Assembly (NCBI RefSeq): GCF_015209725.1
Contig: NZ_CP063656.1
Coordinates: 1,719,001 to 1,783,000, forward strand
Direction: 5' to 3'
DNA: 64,000 bases
Source: Lysobacter ciconiae
GTDB taxonomy: Bacteria; Pseudomonadota; Gammaproteobacteria; Xanthomonadales; Xanthomonadaceae
The notes below the pieces were generated by a model. That model was given only the letters and a program-made list of their open reading frames with translations. It was not told the origin of the DNA and searched no databases. A program made the position numbers and the translations under genes. This document shows, piece by piece, positions 63,217-64,000 of the stretch (positions are counted from its first letter, which is position 1; each line of letters starts with the position of its first letter).

Positions 63217-64000
63217 TTACTGAGCAGCAGTCACAGTGACTGGCTTGCTCGCAAGAATCCTGTGGGTCTGACTTTGGACATAGCGCAGTTCGTAGCTACC
63301 GGGGTCGTCTGGCAGAGTCAGTTCCAGCGGAGATCCTCGCGACGTCCGCTGATAGCCCACCTCACTGCGGCCCGCCGAGCCAACTTTCGCTATCGAGACG
63401 TAGTCATTGGCATAGTCGGGGCCGGTCCAGGAGACCTTGATCCTGGTTCCTCCAGCTCCTGAATCCGGGGCGTCCAACGTCGCGCTGACCTTGGTGGTTT
63501 CAATGGGTTGGCTGGCGAGAATCTTGTGCGACTGGGACTGGACGTAGCGCACCTCATAAGGACCCGGCTCGGCGGGCATCAGCAGCTTCAGTGGATTACC
63601 TGCCGAAGTGCGCGTGTAGTTCACCTCGGACCTCCCGGCGGAGCCGACCTTCGCTACGGAAATGTAGTCATTCGCATAGTTCGGTCCGGTCCATGCAACG
63701 CGCAGGGTCGAACCCGCCGGTGCCTTCGCGGGAACCTCCACGCTGGCGCCAACCTCACTCACGTCAATGCTCTCGCGTGTGAGCACGTTGTGATTCTTGG
63801 CGCTCACATAGCGGACCTCGTAGGTGCCGGCAGTGGGCGGCATCAACAACTGCAGCGGGTTGCCGTCTTTGGTACGGGTGTAGTTGGCATGTCTGCTGTT
63901 GCCCGCATCCGCGGGGCCTACAGAAATGTAGTCATCGCCCTCACCCGGCCCCGTCCAGATGACGCGGACCTTCGAACCCGCGGCGGCGGTAGCAGGCACC
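63217..64000 (-). CDS. C-terminal part of a secreted-type protein with three 87-residue repeats
   Basis: The frame enters from the right edge and has 261 codons including the stop; the N-terminus lies outside. Three repeats of about 83-89 residues are visible (63999-63751, 63750-63487, 63486-63220), each with W-T-G-P-x5-D-Y-(I/V)-S, a Y-x-R-T loop, a P-L-x-L-x2-P strand and Y-E-(V/L)-R-Y-V. Repeats 2 and 3 are the most alike. Such repeats follow VWA domains in some proteobacterial Ca-activated chloride-channel-like proteins, from memory, so the full protein may be of that type. Reading starts at a GTG that is only a valine codon here. Confidence 0.8.
   Translation of the reverse strand, partial: VPATAAAGSKVRVIWTGPGEGDDYISVGPADAGNSRHANYTRTKDGNPLQLLMPPTAGTYEVRYVSAKNHNVLTRESIDVSEVGASVEVPAKAPAGSTLRVAWTGPNYANDYISVAKVGSAGRSEVNYTRTSAGNPLKLLMPAEPGPYEVRYVQSQSHKILASQPIETTKVSATLDAPDSGAGGTRIKVSWTGPDYANDYVSIAKVGSAGRSEVGYQRTSRGSPLELTLPDDPGSYELRYVQSQTHRILASKPVTVTAAQ

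Overview
The window is a high-GC gammaproteobacterial chromosome segment, most like Lysobacter or a close relative in the Lysobacteraceae/Xanthomonadaceae. The reasons are the split metH with an ArsR-methyltransferase gene in front, a YtrA-type GntR/ABC operon, the 180-kDa NAD-glutamate dehydrogenase, a PilH-like regulator, GyrA with Gln83, and the smc-zipA-ligA gene order. No rRNA, tRNA, CRISPR array, transposase or integrase gene was seen. Almost all of it is core housekeeping DNA; the left edge and the two ends of some intergenic regions are the accessory parts.

Layout. 1-1257 is an atypical left edge: a truncated, lower-GC DUF3644 (HEPN-like) gene, then a decayed duplicate of the sbcC 3' end, which abuts an MFS exporter gene (1258-2925). 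sbcC-sbcD follow (2999-7638). Next come a DUF2939 gene, a trimethylamine monooxygenase-like flavoenzyme (TTG start), a cytosolic 5'-nucleotidase, NAD kinase, NAD-glutamate dehydrogenase and an acyl-CoA dehydrogenase (7846-18536). From 18670 to 23457 is the methionine module: ArsR-methyltransferase regulator, homocysteine-methyltransferase half and cobalamin half of MetH. It ends in a remarkable pair of nested inverted repeats (23468-23678). 23697-27950 on the minus strand holds two FKBP isomerases, ugd, slyX and a DUF2058 gene. 28040-31386 is a YtrA-regulated ABC operon with a clear promoter and operator and an unknown 85-residue small protein.

31370-36532 holds fumC, purB, the ribosomal oxygenase roxA and a GNAT protein. 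36722-42399 is the complete 2-oxoglutarate dehydrogenase complex (sucA, sucB, lpd). Then come a LOG-family gene, an acrylyl-CoA reductase-like gene, a PilH-like response regulator, cbpA, a Prx5 peroxiredoxin and a bacterioferritin-like gene. The minus strand from 58686 down to 47060 carries smc, zipA, ligA, epmA, mtnA and gyrA, a chromosome-maintenance cluster. Close by and divergent are scpA, scpB and rluB, so the three SMC-ScpAB condensin subunits are encoded within 6.5 kb. The right edge is the C-terminal part of a repeat protein on the minus strand.

Functional themes are chromosome structure and repair (SbcCD, SMC, ScpAB, LigA, GyrA), central carbon and nitrogen metabolism (OGDC, fumarase, GDH, UDP-glucose dehydrogenase), the methionine and methylthioadenosine cycles (MetH halves, MtnA), translation-factor and ribosome modification (EpmA, RoxA, RluB) and envelope protein folding (FKBPs). 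No complete new defence or mobile system is present. The best candidates for undescribed biology are the DUF3644 gene beside the sbcC duplication, the paired nested palindromes, and the small protein of the YtrA operon.
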